A stretch of DNA of 58,998 bases from CAZFHP01 sp964519365 (GCA_964519365.1 CAZFHP010000002.1:1-58998), one strand, 5' to 3'; positions 41,278 through 50,221 are shown, numbered from the stretch's first letter. The notes: generated from the sequence alone by a model not told the origin. Made by a program: numbers and translations.

Positions 41278-41943
41278 ATGGAACAATATGATAATGTGTG
41301 GAAAAATGATAGCGTAGATGGGCACTTCAAAGCTAACATTCCTCAAAAAATGCTGGAGCTTTTTGAGCAGGAAAATGTTGAAACTATTCTTGACCTAGGC
41401 TCTGGAGACGGGACCATTGCTGTAGCTTTGGCAAAGCGAGGAAAAGCAGTACATGCATTGGAAATTTCCAATGAGGGGATTAAGAAAGCAAAGGCACAAG
41501 CACAGAGAGCTCAAGTATCTGTTCATACTCTTCAACAAGATATGTACAAGCCTCTGTCGCTTGAAGACAAGTCTCTTGATGCAGTCATTGCATTCCAGTC
41601 ATTAAATCACAACACTTTACCCCAGATAGAGAAACTTTTTGTAGAAATCACACGGGTCTTGAGGGTCGGGGGGTTATTGATCGTGAAGACAGCAAACTTT
41701 AATTCACTTGACCTCAAAGATCTTGGCAACGGATTGTGCGAGGATTCCCATGGCGGTATTTCCTGCACCCTGCGATTCATAGACAAGCAGACCTATGTGC
41801 CTCAGGACGGCCCTGAAAAAGGTTTAACTCACTATGCTTTTTTGCCAGAGCAATTGACAGATAAAATAGAAGCATTGGGATATACTCAGATTTATGCTGA
41901 AATACTACAGTGGCATATTCTGGCAATGTTCAAAAAGAATTAA
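41278..41943 (+). CDS. class I SAM-dependent methyltransferase
   Basis: 221 residues. TILDLGSGDGTIAVALAKRG is motif I (residues 37-56), ALEISNEGIKKA the acidic strand and DAVIAFQSLNH the post-II region. LRVGGLLIVKTANFNSLDLK closes the core. The C-terminal part has FLPEQLTDKIEALGY, as in methyltransferases acting on small molecules. The start follows AGAGGA. It is monocistronic and its codon use looks somewhat richer in G and C than the neighbours. The substrate is unknown. Confidence 0.8.
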   Translation: MEQYDNVWKNDSVDGHFKANIPQKMLELFEQENVETILDLGSGDGTIAVALAKRGKAVHALEISNEGIKKAKAQAQRAQVSVHTLQQDMYKPLSLEDKSLDAVIAFQSLNHNTLPQIEKLFVEITRVLRVGGLLIVKTANFNSLDLKDLGNGLCEDSHGGISCTLRFIDKQTYVPQDGPEKGLTHYAFLPEQLTDKIEALGYTQIYAEILQWHILAMFKKN

Positions 41944-42085
41944 CCGATCTTTCATATTTATCTCCCGAAGGAATTTTTGTGTTGACTTGAAGCTTCGTAT
42001 TTTTCCCCTCAGTGTATAAGTATCAAGAGATAAAAAGAAATAGTATCGAAAATCAATGTATGATGACTTTTTTCTCACGGGAGTT

Positions 42086-42102
42086 ACAGTTAGTATAACT
42101 GT
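42086..42102 (+). terminator. hairpin with T-tract after the methyltransferase gene
   Basis: ACAGTTA-GTA-TAACTGT (7-bp stem) is followed by TTTTG. It lies 143 bases past the stop at 41943, within an otherwise gene-free stretch of 280 bases. A weak intrinsic terminator is likely. Confidence 0.4.
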
Positions 42103-42223
42103 TTTTGTAAATAATTACGTGGATTCGAACGTATTTTTTGGCTTTGATCAAAATGTGCTAAAATAAAGCTTATTCGTGTTGATGTAAGAAGTTTGATGTT
42201 TTTAAAGCGTGTGAACATAATTT

Positions 42224-42967
42224 ATGGTGAAAAAGAAAGTAAAGCAAAAAGATAAAAGTAGAGCTAAAGAAGTATTGTATGGTGCGCATGCGATTATTGA
42301 GATGCTCAAAGCAAAGAAGCGAAAATTAATCGCGATCTATGTGCGTAAGCCGTTTCCCAAGGCTTGGGATCGCGTAAAAAGATATCTGCCTAAGTCTGTT
42401 CCCAATATTCAGTATGTAACGAAAAACACACTTGATGGGATTTCTCGCACGACAGAGCACAAAGGGATTGTGGCGTTGGTTTCGCCTTTTAAGTTTTCTA
42501 CAAAAATGTTTGATCCCAAGAAGAAAAAATTTATTTTGTTGCTTGATTCAATTCAAGATGTGGGGAATCTGGGGGCTATTTTGCGATCTGCGTATTGTGC
42601 CGGAGTAGACGGGGTTGTTTTGTGTAAAACAAAGGCAGCCCATCTTACTGGAGCAGTATTTAGTGCGTCTGCAGGGTATGCAGAGTATCTAGATATTTAC
42701 GTAGCGCCGTCGATTAAAGCTGCCGTTATAGAAACAAAGAAAGCCGGGTATAACTTGTATATGGCGGTTATCGATGGCAAAGATGCTACACAGGTTGAGT
42801 TTAAGAAGCCAACATGTTTGGTTATTGGTAACGAAGCGACAGGTATTGATAAGTCTGTACGGAAAGACGGGGTAAAGATTACTATCCCACAAAGGTCAGG
42901 AGAAATTTCATATAACGCATCTGTTGCTGCAGGTATTCTGCTTTTTCTTGTTTCGTCAAAGAGATAG
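42224..42967 (+). CDS. rlmB: TrmH/SpoU-family rRNA 2'-O-methyltransferase, RlmB-like
   Basis: 247 residues. The short N-terminal substrate-binding domain has VLYGAHAIIEMLKAKKRKLI and GISRTTEHKGIVALV. The SPOUT domain has motif 1 DVGNLGAILRSAYCAG, motif 2 CLVIGNEATGIDKSVRK and motif 3 ISYNASVAAGILLF. It should methylate a ribose in 23S rRNA (G2251 in E. coli numbering for RlmB); the exact site is inference from family. It is likely the first gene of a transcript ahead of the divisome genes, but a 173-bp gap separates them. Confidence 0.87.
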   Translation: MVKKKVKQKDKSRAKEVLYGAHAIIEMLKAKKRKLIAIYVRKPFPKAWDRVKRYLPKSVPNIQYVTKNTLDGISRTTEHKGIVALVSPFKFSTKMFDPKKKKFILLLDSIQDVGNLGAILRSAYCAGVDGVVLCKTKAAHLTGAVFSASAGYAEYLDIYVAPSIKAAVIETKKAGYNLYMAVIDGKDATQVEFKKPTCLVIGNEATGIDKSVRKDGVKITIPQRSGEISYNASVAAGILLFLVSSKR

Positions 42968-43042
42968 CTTAGTTGGGCCTATTTATCCTTAGTGAGTACT
43001 ATTAAGCGTGTATATCTAAGGGTCTTTTTCTATTTATTGCAG

Positions 43043-43106
43043 TTTGACACGGTTTTGTTTTACCATGGTGGTGAACGTATACGTTTTTTATAAAATTTGT
43101 GTCAAA
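43043..43106 (+). promoter_or_regulatory. inverted repeat and palindrome upstream of the divisome genes
   Basis: TTTGACAC (43043-43050) and GTGTCAAA (43099-43106) form an 8-bp inverted repeat around the perfect palindrome AACGTATACGTT (43074-43085). The block lies 35 bases before the FtsQ-like start. It may be a regulator site of the division operon. Confidence 0.4.
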
Positions 43107-43140
43107 TGTAAGTAGTTTATAAAAGAAGATAGAAGAGACG

Positions 43141-44064
43141 ATGGCAAAAAAAAACGCTGGAAACAAAAGAAGTTATCGATATGTTTTGCGTCGGCAAAAC
43201 AATACAGAATGTAAAAAGCGTAAGCGTTTTGTTTTTATTCTTTTGCTTGTTCTTTCGATTATGTTTGTAAATATTTATAAATGTTTGGACATAACTATTT
43301 CTCAGATCTCTTTTTCAAAAATATCCTTGGTAGAACCGGTTAGATTTTGGGTAGAAAGTTTTTTTTCGGGGGTATCACACTATGATGTATCATGTACATT
43401 TGAGCATATTTATTCTCAGGATATTCAAAATAAAATAAAAGCGCTTATTGCGCAAAAAACAAGAAACGCTAATCCCCTATATTTTCGTGTATCTAATTTT
43501 TCTCTTGACTTAAAGACCTCGTTTAATGTTATTGATCAGGTAAGCATACAAAGAGGGGTGCCGAATAAACTTAATGTGAAAATAATTGGGGTTCGGCCGG
43601 TTTATCTTATCAATACACGTTTTATCGTAGGGGAAAATAGACGGTGTTATGATAACGCGAAATTTAAGGGATATGATGTGAGCCAGTTAAAACATGCTTG
43701 TATTGCGCACGAGTATTGTAAAGGTATACTTGCGCAGGATGTATATGTATTTTTGTCGGATCTTCCAGAAATAATTTGGGATAAATTTATTCTTGATTAT
43801 CATAGGCCGACACATGTTGCTTTGCATCCCAGAAAAGAAGAACATGATTTACACAATTGTGAAATTGTTGCTGACAATAAAATTAAGAATTATGAGAAGA
43901 TAAAAAACATAGAGCATGTTTGTCGTGATATGTTTGCAAAGGATGAGGTATTGTATAAACGATGGAAGCTTGGATGGCGTAAGCTTACATTTGATGTGCG
44001 GTTTGATAATCGCATTGTTGTAAAAATTTTTAAGCTATCAAAAAGACGGGGGAGAGGGACATGA
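43141..44064 (+). CDS. ftsQ: FtsQ-like division protein
   Basis: 307 residues with a basic cytosolic N-terminus, one membrane helix (FVFILLLVLSIMFVNIY, about 30-46) and a large external domain. The sequence is not strongly FtsQ-like, but topology, length and position directly before ftsA support it; NKLNVKIIGVRPVYLINTRF resembles the POTRA-to-beta-domain link (xRPxAxI in other FtsQ). The stop overlaps the ftsA ATG (ATGA). The external part is charged, with many His and Cys residues, unlike standard FtsQ. Confidence 0.65.
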   Translation: MAKKNAGNKRSYRYVLRRQNNTECKKRKRFVFILLLVLSIMFVNIYKCLDITISQISFSKISLVEPVRFWVESFFSGVSHYDVSCTFEHIYSQDIQNKIKALIAQKTRNANPLYFRVSNFSLDLKTSFNVIDQVSIQRGVPNKLNVKIIGVRPVYLINTRFIVGENRRCYDNAKFKGYDVSQLKHACIAHEYCKGILAQDVYVFLSDLPEIIWDKFILDYHRPTHVALHPRKEEHDLHNCEIVADNKIKNYEKIKNIEHVCRDMFAKDEVLYKRWKLGWRKLTFDVRFDNRIVVKIFKLSKRRGRGT

Positions 44065-45296
44065 AAAAGACATTTTTAGGTCGCTATGTGACCGCTATTG
44101 ATATAGGAACAACCAAAATCTGTGTGTTAATTGCGCTTGTTGATTCACACGGCAAGCTTGATATTGTTGGTATTGGCAAACATCCATCTTATGGCCTAAA
44201 AAAAGGTGTTGTTGTTAATATTGCTCAAACAGTAGCATCTATTAAATCTGCAGTTAAAGAAGCTGAAGAGATGGCTGGGGTAACTGTAGAAACAGCTACT
44301 GTAGGTATTTCTGGGGGGCATATTAAGTCTTTTAATTCGACTGGGGTTGTGGCAATTAAGAGGAGAGATGTTACGCAGCATGATATTGATCGTGTTATTG
44401 ATGCCGCAAAAGCTATTCCTATTCCACAGGATCAAGAAATTTTGCATATTTTACCACAGTATTTTCGAGTTGATGGACAAGAGTATGTCCTAGACTCTCT
44501 TGGTATGTATGGTGTGCGGCTTGAAGCACAAGTACATATTATTACTGGTGCCGTAAGCTCTGCGCAAAATATTATTAAGTCATGTGAGCTTGCAGGGGTA
44601 AGTGTTTCGGATATTGTTTTAGAGCAAATAGCTTCAGCTGATGCTGTGTTAACTGATGCAGAACGAGAAATAGGGGTTGGGATTATTGATATAGGTGGGG
44701 GCACATCTGACTTTGCTATTTACAAAGATGGGCGTATTCGACATTCAAAAGTATTACCCATAGCTGGGAATCACTTTACAAATGATCTAGCGATTGGGTT
44801 AGGAGTTTCTCGGGAACAGGCAGAAAATTTAAAAAAACTTTATGGGATGGCGCAAGAAGGTGCAACAATAAATGTTGATTTGGGATACGAAGGGGGTCAG
44901 AAAACTGTAAATTTAGATAGCATTGCAGAGATTGTGCGCTTTCGAGCAGAAGAAGTATTTGAATTATTTTCGGATGAGATTTATGAGTATCGTTTAAAAG
45001 CATTTATGCCAGCAGGGGTTGTTTTAACAGGAGGAGGAAGTTTGCTTACAGGGATCCCTGGGGTTGCTCAAGAGCGAATAGATCTTGCTGTACGGGTTGG
45101 ATCACCATTGAGCAGTTTAGCTTCTGAAAAGTGTGTTATTCCAGATGTTCTCAAGAGTCCGATTTATGCGACTGCTTACGGATTGCTTTTGTATGCCGCA
45201 GATGAAAAAAGTACGCGATATATAGCTGATCGTAATGATGCAATGGTTACGAAAATTTTTAAAACCATGAAATCATGGATTTATGATTTCTTGTAA
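44061..45296 (+). CDS. ftsA: cell division protein FtsA
   Basis: 411 residues, typical length. VTAIDIGTTKICVLIALVDS is the first phosphate loop of the actin fold, GIIDIGGGTSDFAIYKDGRI the second, and GVVLTGGGSLLTGIPGVAQE the adenosine segment. The 1C subdomain is present (VGISGGHIKSFNSTGVVAIK). The C-terminal end, FKTMKSWIYDFL, is an amphipathic membrane-targeting helix. It tethers FtsZ filaments to the membrane. It overlaps the FtsQ-like gene by four bases and precedes ftsZ by 24 bases. Confidence 0.95.
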   Translation: MKKTFLGRYVTAIDIGTTKICVLIALVDSHGKLDIVGIGKHPSYGLKKGVVVNIAQTVASIKSAVKEAEEMAGVTVETATVGISGGHIKSFNSTGVVAIKRRDVTQHDIDRVIDAAKAIPIPQDQEILHILPQYFRVDGQEYVLDSLGMYGVRLEAQVHIITGAVSSAQNIIKSCELAGVSVSDIVLEQIASADAVLTDAEREIGVGIIDIGGGTSDFAIYKDGRIRHSKVLPIAGNHFTNDLAIGLGVSREQAENLKKLYGMAQEGATINVDLGYEGGQKTVNLDSIAEIVRFRAEEVFELFSDEIYEYRLKAFMPAGVVLTGGGSLLTGIPGVAQERIDLAVRVGSPLSSLASEKCVIPDVLKSPIYATAYGLLLYAADEKSTRYIADRNDAMVTKIFKTMKSWIYDFL

Positions 45297-45320
45297 AACT
45301 ATTTTAATGAGGGAAGTAGC

Positions 45321-46658
45321 ATGATAGAAATTTGTGTTGAAGAAAAACAAACAGCCATTGGTGCGTGTTTAAAAGTTATTGGTATTGGGGGAGCTGGAGG
45401 GAATGCTGTTAATAGCATGATTAATAATGCTGAGATCGAAGCTGTAAATTATCTTGTTGCCAATACTGACGCCCAAGCATTAAATTTATCGTCTTCTTCT
45501 ATAAAAATCCAGCTTGGTTCTAAAATAACAAAGGGGCTGGGTGCAGGTTCTAACCCTGATGTTGGTAGGCGCTCGGCAGAAGAAGATATTGAAACAATTT
45601 TAACGCATATCGAAGATGCTGATATACTGTTTTTAACAGCTGGCTTAGGTGGAGGTACAGGCTCAGGGGCTTTGCCTGTGATTGCAAAAGCAGCAAAAGA
45701 TATGGGAGTATTGACGGTTTCGATTGTAACAAAGCCGTTTGTATTTGAAGGTAAACGTCGGTTAAGAATTGCAGAAGATGCCATTAAAGTTTTAAAGCAA
45801 AGTGTTGATACGCTTATTGTTGTTCCAAATCAGAGATTATTAGAAGTTGCTGATGCAAAGATTTCTATGCTTGATGCGTTTGCTCTTTCAAACGATATCT
45901 TAAAACAAGCAATTAAAGGCATATCAGATATTATTACCAAGTCGGGACATATTAACGTGGACTTTGCTGACGTTAAAACGATCATGAAAGATATGGGCAT
46001 GGCGCTTATGGGTATAGGGCGAGCGAGTGGTGAGAATCGTGCTCGTGAAGCAGCTGAAAAAGCCATCAGTTCTCCTTTGCTTGAAAATATTAGTATCGAT
46101 GGAGCACAGGGTGTTCTGATTAATATCACAGGTGGCCCTGATTTAGGCCTGTATGAAATTAACGAAGCAGCGTCTATGGTTTACGATATGGTAAGCGAAG
46201 ATGCCAATATTATTTTGGGTTCGGTTATTGACCAAAACATGAACGACGAACTTATGGTAACAGTTATTGCAACTGGTTTTGAAACTCCTGATAGTGCCCG
46301 TGCAGATCATGCAAAAGATAGCATTGCTCAAGAAAAAACAGACGCGTTTTTTGGCCGTATGAGCCAAGCTGAAAGTATTAAGGGCGCTGTTAAGCATGAA
46401 GAAAAAAAGCATGAAGAAAAAAGTGCAAAAGATCAAACGTATGATTTAAACGATCTTGACACACCAACGTTTTTGCGGAAGAAAGCTGAAGTGAAACAGT
46501 TGGAAGATGCGACACGTAATGCGCACAAGCAAGAAGAGCCTTGTGAAAAACAAAAAGAGACAGAAGATAAAAATCAAGAAACAGAAGAGCAAGAAAATAA
46601 TACTCAAGAAAATCAAAAAAAACAGAACAAGTTTTTTGAAAGTGATATTTCGCTGTGA
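45321..46658 (+). CDS. ftsZ: cell division protein FtsZ with long C-terminal extension
   Basis: 445 residues. The tubulin-like core has GIGGAGGNAVNSMI, the GTP signature LTAGLGGGTGSGALPVIA near 107-124 and the T7 loop region NVDFADVKTIM. The usual C-terminal peptide that binds FtsA and ZipA appears as DTPTFLRKK at about 380-388. It is followed by a further 57 charged residues (rich in Glu, Lys, Gln) before the stop, whereas in most bacteria the peptide is near the end. The start has GGGAAG nine bases upstream. Confidence 0.95.
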   Translation: MIEICVEEKQTAIGACLKVIGIGGAGGNAVNSMINNAEIEAVNYLVANTDAQALNLSSSSIKIQLGSKITKGLGAGSNPDVGRRSAEEDIETILTHIEDADILFLTAGLGGGTGSGALPVIAKAAKDMGVLTVSIVTKPFVFEGKRRLRIAEDAIKVLKQSVDTLIVVPNQRLLEVADAKISMLDAFALSNDILKQAIKGISDIITKSGHINVDFADVKTIMKDMGMALMGIGRASGENRAREAAEKAISSPLLENISIDGAQGVLINITGGPDLGLYEINEAASMVYDMVSEDANIILGSVIDQNMNDELMVTVIATGFETPDSARADHAKDSIAQEKTDAFFGRMSQAESIKGAVKHEEKKHEEKSAKDQTYDLNDLDTPTFLRKKAEVKQLEDATRNAHKQEEPCEKQKETEDKNQETEEQENNTQENQKKQNKFFESDISL

Positions 46659-46695
46659 TCGTTTAAATTACTTTGTTTTACGTTATGAGATTGAC

Positions 46696-46725
46696 AAGCC
46701 CCGGCATTTTGCCGGGGCTTTTTTT
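46696..46725 (+). terminator. strong intrinsic terminator after ftsZ
   Basis: AAGCCCCGGCA (46696-46706) and TGCCGGGGCTT (46710-46720) form a perfect 11-bp stem with a TTT loop, followed by TTTTT. It ends the rlmB/ftsQ/ftsA/ftsZ run. Confidence 0.92.
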
Positions 46726-46818
46726 CGTTTTAAAAAATTCGTAAAAATTATCGTTGTTATTATACTGGTGTGAGTTGAAATTTATGTTTTGAAGTTTGCA
46801 AGGAGAAAGGGTGTAGTA

Positions 46819-47826
46819 ATGGTAGTACTGGGGCGTGGTTTTTTTTTTGTTTTTGTGTTGTTATCTACAATGCCAAACAGTTGCCTTGCTCAGCAAGCAC
46901 ATAAGCAAGCGCAAGCACAAGAAGAACAAGTTCAATCAAAGTTAAGCAACAAAAAATATTTTTGTTCTGTTGCAGATGAAAAACATTATCCATGGCTCTT
47001 AAATTTAATCGGGAGCATTCACAAAAATAACTGGGAAAATTTAGAACAGATTGCGATTATCGATCTAGGCTTTACACAAGAACAGCGTGCTACGCTAAAC
47101 ACAATGGAGCACGTATGTGTGTATGATCTTGATGTGACACACCCTCTTCGGGATGATCTCTTAACCCCCTTTTTAACGTCTAATTGGGGAAAAAAAGTTC
47201 GTGGGTGGTTTGCATGGAAGCCGGTTGTAATAAAACAGGCACTTGATATGTTTGATTATGTTTTTTATCTGGACGCAGGCTGTGTTGTTCTTAAGCCATT
47301 AGATAATCTATTTAAGTATATTCAAGAGAAAGATCATTTTCTTGTTCGAGATCAAGAATGGTTTGTCGGAGGTCAAAGTAAATTGTTTACGATTGGTGAG
47401 CAGTGTACGCGCTATGTGTTAGATAAATTTAATTTACTGTCTCCTGAAAATCAATGGATATTACATGAGGCAAATATTTTGCCGGGCATACAGGGTGTAA
47501 GCAGAGCAATATATGATTCGTATGTGATGCCGATGTATGAATTTACGAAAGATCTAAAGATTTTTGAAGACGATGGGTCTTCTATGTATGGTTTTGGATG
47601 GGCCAGGCATGATCAGACGATTTATAGTATTTTTGTGCGCTTGTATGGATTTGAGCCTTTTGAAACGCAAAAAGAGGTTGAGTTAGAAGCCGATGGAAAG
47701 AAGTTTACTGTGCATTGTTGTGATTATGCGCCGCATAACCCTGACATTTTTTATAATTGTAAAGGGGGTATGAATTTTGCAGATGACATACGTTATAAGA
47801 AAGAAGCCTGCCAGAGAAGCCAATAG
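46819..47826 (+). CDS. exported glycosyltransferase, family 8-like
   Basis: 335 residues from the ATG at 46819; an in-frame TTG at 46789 is possible, but the signal peptide starts at the ATG (VLGRGFFFVFVLLSTMPNSC). The mature part has KKYFCSVADEKHYPWLLNLI, WFAWKPVVIKQALDMFDYVF, and YLDAGCVVLKPLDNLFKYIQ, where DAG stands for the DxD metal site of GT-A enzymes. It resembles bacterial family 8 and related transferases. Sugar nucleotides are cytosolic, so export suggests use in a host. It precedes the toxin island by about 90 bases. Confidence 0.65.
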   Translation: MVVLGRGFFFVFVLLSTMPNSCLAQQAHKQAQAQEEQVQSKLSNKKYFCSVADEKHYPWLLNLIGSIHKNNWENLEQIAIIDLGFTQEQRATLNTMEHVCVYDLDVTHPLRDDLLTPFLTSNWGKKVRGWFAWKPVVIKQALDMFDYVFYLDAGCVVLKPLDNLFKYIQEKDHFLVRDQEWFVGGQSKLFTIGEQCTRYVLDKFNLLSPENQWILHEANILPGIQGVSRAIYDSYVMPMYEFTKDLKIFEDDGSSMYGFGWARHDQTIYSIFVRLYGFEPFETQKEVELEADGKKFTVHCCDYAPHNPDIFYNCKGGMNFADDIRYKKEACQRSQ

Positions 47827-47917
47827 ATTGCATAATTAATTTTTAACGTGTTGTTTGGGAGAACTGTTTTGAGAGTAATTTTGAGAGAAAGAGAAAGAGT
47901 AAGTATGGGAGTATGTA

Positions 47918-49144
47918 ATGAAGAGTTCAAGAATAGCTTGTTCTATATGGTTATGCCTTAGTTTTTTCGTTTTGCATGTTGGCCAGAGTTTTGCGAGCTT
48001 TCCAACAGGAACACGTGTTGCAACGTCGGATGGGCTTGTTGCTATAGAAAAGTTGTCTGTTGGCGATAAAGTTCTGAGCTATGATCTTAATGAAACAGAT
48101 ACGAACAAGAAAATAATAGAAGTCACTGTTACAGAAATTAATAAACACATTGCAGATTCTATTTTTACGTTGTATACGGCAGATGGGGGGTGGGTTGAAG
48201 CATCGCCACAGCAGCTTCTTTTTACGATTAAATCTACCAGAGATAAAACTATTGAGCAGGCGAGTGATACGCTTGTTATGGATTTTGTTCAAGCGCAATA
48301 CATAACAACAGATTATATGCTTATTGACGAGCATTTGACCTGTGTTCCTATTACTAAAGCTGTAAGAACAGAACTAAGGACGACGTACCCGCAACAATAT
48401 TCAGAAAAAATAAAGCGTAATAGACGGAATGAAATTACGTCTATAGAAAAGCGAATCGTTAACATTGATACGTATGCAATAGAAGTAGAAGAGCCACATA
48501 TACTCTTGATTTCTGATCGATCATGTGATAAAACAACCAGCAAGCCTCGTTTATTGTTAACGCATAACGGTATCCCTGCGCTTGCTGTTGGGGTGTCATT
48601 AGCCTTTGGATCAACCCCAGCGTCACTTTCTTTGGCTGGAGTATCAGCAAGTGTTGGGGGGTTGGGAGTTACTTTGGGTCCTGTGGGAGTTGCGCTTGGA
48701 GTTGCAACGGGCTTAGGATTGTTGGGATATCAGCTTTTTAAAGGCAACAAGAAACAAGAGACGTCTTTTTATATTGAGCGTTCCGGCCCAAGTGGTTCAG
48801 GAAGTCCTGGAGGGAGAGACCCTAAGGATGATGATGAGGATAAAAGGGAAAAAGAAAATGAAAAGCTTGTTGTGACGCAAGGCAAAAGTAATGCTCCAAA
48901 AAAAAGTATACCGAATTCCGTTTATGAAAAGATTGATAATGAAAATAAAAATATTGTTACATCTCGAACAACCTATGATGATAATGGCTATCCAACAACA
49001 AGATGCGACTTTTATAGAGGGAGTAACCCTCATACACATTTTGATAAAGGAAGTAGTAGAATTCTTAAAAATCATAAACATATTTTTAGGTTTAACAATA
49101 AAGGACAACTACTAACGAGTGAAAAAGTTGTTTTGATAGAATAA
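47918..49144 (+). CDS. Hint-like polymorphic toxin 1, exported
   Basis: 408 residues, ATG with GGGAG six bases upstream. Signal peptide (residues 1-27, IWLCLSFFVLHVGQSFA). A Hint-like fold follows: SFPTGTRVATSDGLVAIEKL then VGDKVLSYDL, a middle ADGGWVEASPQQLLF, and the C-terminal LLLTHNG (about 211-217). The catalytic Cys of the start block is Ser and the His of the TxxH block is Gln; His-Asn at the end remains. Next come a hydrophobic Gly-rich segment (IPALAVGVSLAFGSTPASLS), a Gly/Asp/Lys linker and a toxin domain of about 80 residues with SNPHTHFD and KNHKHIFRF. Two candidate immunity genes follow. Confidence 0.75.
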   Translation: MKSSRIACSIWLCLSFFVLHVGQSFASFPTGTRVATSDGLVAIEKLSVGDKVLSYDLNETDTNKKIIEVTVTEINKHIADSIFTLYTADGGWVEASPQQLLFTIKSTRDKTIEQASDTLVMDFVQAQYITTDYMLIDEHLTCVPITKAVRTELRTTYPQQYSEKIKRNRRNEITSIEKRIVNIDTYAIEVEEPHILLISDRSCDKTTSKPRLLLTHNGIPALAVGVSLAFGSTPASLSLAGVSASVGGLGVTLGPVGVALGVATGLGLLGYQLFKGNKKQETSFYIERSGPSGSGSPGGRDPKDDDEDKREKENEKLVVTQGKSNAPKKSIPNSVYEKIDNENKNIVTSRTTYDDNGYPTTRCDFYRGSNPHTHFDKGSSRILKNHKHIFRFNNKGQLLTSEKVVLIE

Positions 49145-49200
49145 ATGATATTTTTATAAATTAAATGTATAGCAATGATGAAGTTAAATATAGGGGTGTA

Positions 49201-49710
49201 ATGAGTTGGAAAGTGCTTGGAATATTAGAATTAAATGATGTTGCCGCATATTCAAAAAAAGTAAGACTTTCATTTTTAGTAGCTGAAAAAGCAACAAAAT
49301 ATAAAATTGGAATTAAATTTGGGAAGAACATATTCACAGGTTTTAGAAAAAAGTATAAAGAAGGTACGAAGAGAATGCTTTTTGAACTAACAGATGATCC
49401 TATGGCGATCAATGCCGATAACCTTTTCGCTGAGGAATATGCTCCTGAGGCAGATGTTGATTTTGACGATAGGTTGTTTCCAAGAATGTTACGTATGCAG
49501 AATTTTCTAGAAGAAGTCTTAAAAATCGAAGCTGTCAACAAAGTGGTTTTAGATCTTAATATTGATAATGAAGTTAAATTTGAGACCATGGTGACTGATG
49601 TTAATAATTTTTGTAATACCATGTTGAAGCTATATGAAGAAAAAAAAGATTTTTGGATGCCAACAGAGAAGATTATTGTACAGAAGTCTCATGAGATAAA
49701 GGGATTATAA
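49201..49710 (+). CDS. candidate immunity protein 1a for toxin 1
   Basis: 169 residues from the ATG at 49201, which follows AGGGG and aligns with the paralogue's start; the frame is open from 49165. MSWKVLGILELNDVAAYSKK is followed by IGIKFGKNIFTGFRKKYKEG and FELTDDPMAINADNLFAEE. It is cytosolic, acidic overall, and about one third identical by eye to the protein encoded next. Position directly after the toxin gene is the evidence for immunity; no named Imm family is recognised. Confidence 0.6.
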   Translation: MSWKVLGILELNDVAAYSKKVRLSFLVAEKATKYKIGIKFGKNIFTGFRKKYKEGTKRMLFELTDDPMAINADNLFAEEYAPEADVDFDDRLFPRMLRMQNFLEEVLKIEAVNKVVLDLNIDNEVKFETMVTDVNNFCNTMLKLYEEKKDFWMPTEKIIVQKSHEIKGL

Positions 49711-49711
49711 A

Positions 49712-50221
49712 GTGAGCTTAAAAGTTTTTGGAGTTTTTCATATAGACAATAGCGCTATAACTGTTGACGAGATAGTACGAATATCATTTTCTATGGTTCA
49801 AAAGGCTATAAAAAAGAATGTAGGCATAAAACTTGGAGGAAGTATAACACAGAGCTTTCTTGATCGATATGAAAATATTAGTCAGGCAATTCCATTTGAG
49901 CTAACAGATAATCTTATGGAAGAAAGTGCGAGTTGTTTGTTTTCTGGAGATGTTGGTTCTGTAAAAACAAACAGTATACACATGTGTACAAATGAATCTT
50001 TAGAATCTAGAATGTTTCATGTACAGAATTTTCTAGGTGAATTATTAAAAATAAAAGAGGCTAAAAAGATAGTTTTAGACATTAATACTAAGGAAGAAGT
50101 TTTTTTTGAGACAATTAAAATTAGTGTTGAGAATTATTGTAAAGCGATGCTTGAATTGTATGAAAAAAATAATAATATGACACCTGTTATGAGAATTGTT
50201 TTAAAAAAAACTATCATTTGA
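49712..50221 (+). CDS. candidate immunity protein 1b for toxin 1
   Basis: 169 residues, GTG start at 49712 just after the stop of gene 1a. It is a paralogue of 1a: MSLKVFGVFHIDNSAITVDE, NVGIKLGGSITQSFLDRYEN, IPFELTDNLM, NFLGELLKIKEAKKIVLDIN and a closing helix align along the full length. Two immunity paralogues after one toxin suggest defence against several toxin variants. The frame continues past the stop into an immunity-like remnant at 50222. Confidence 0.6.
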   Translation: MSLKVFGVFHIDNSAITVDEIVRISFSMVQKAIKKNVGIKLGGSITQSFLDRYENISQAIPFELTDNLMEESASCLFSGDVGSVKTNSIHMCTNESLESRMFHVQNFLGELLKIKEAKKIVLDINTKEEVFFETIKISVENYCKAMLELYEKNNNMTPVMRIVLKKTII

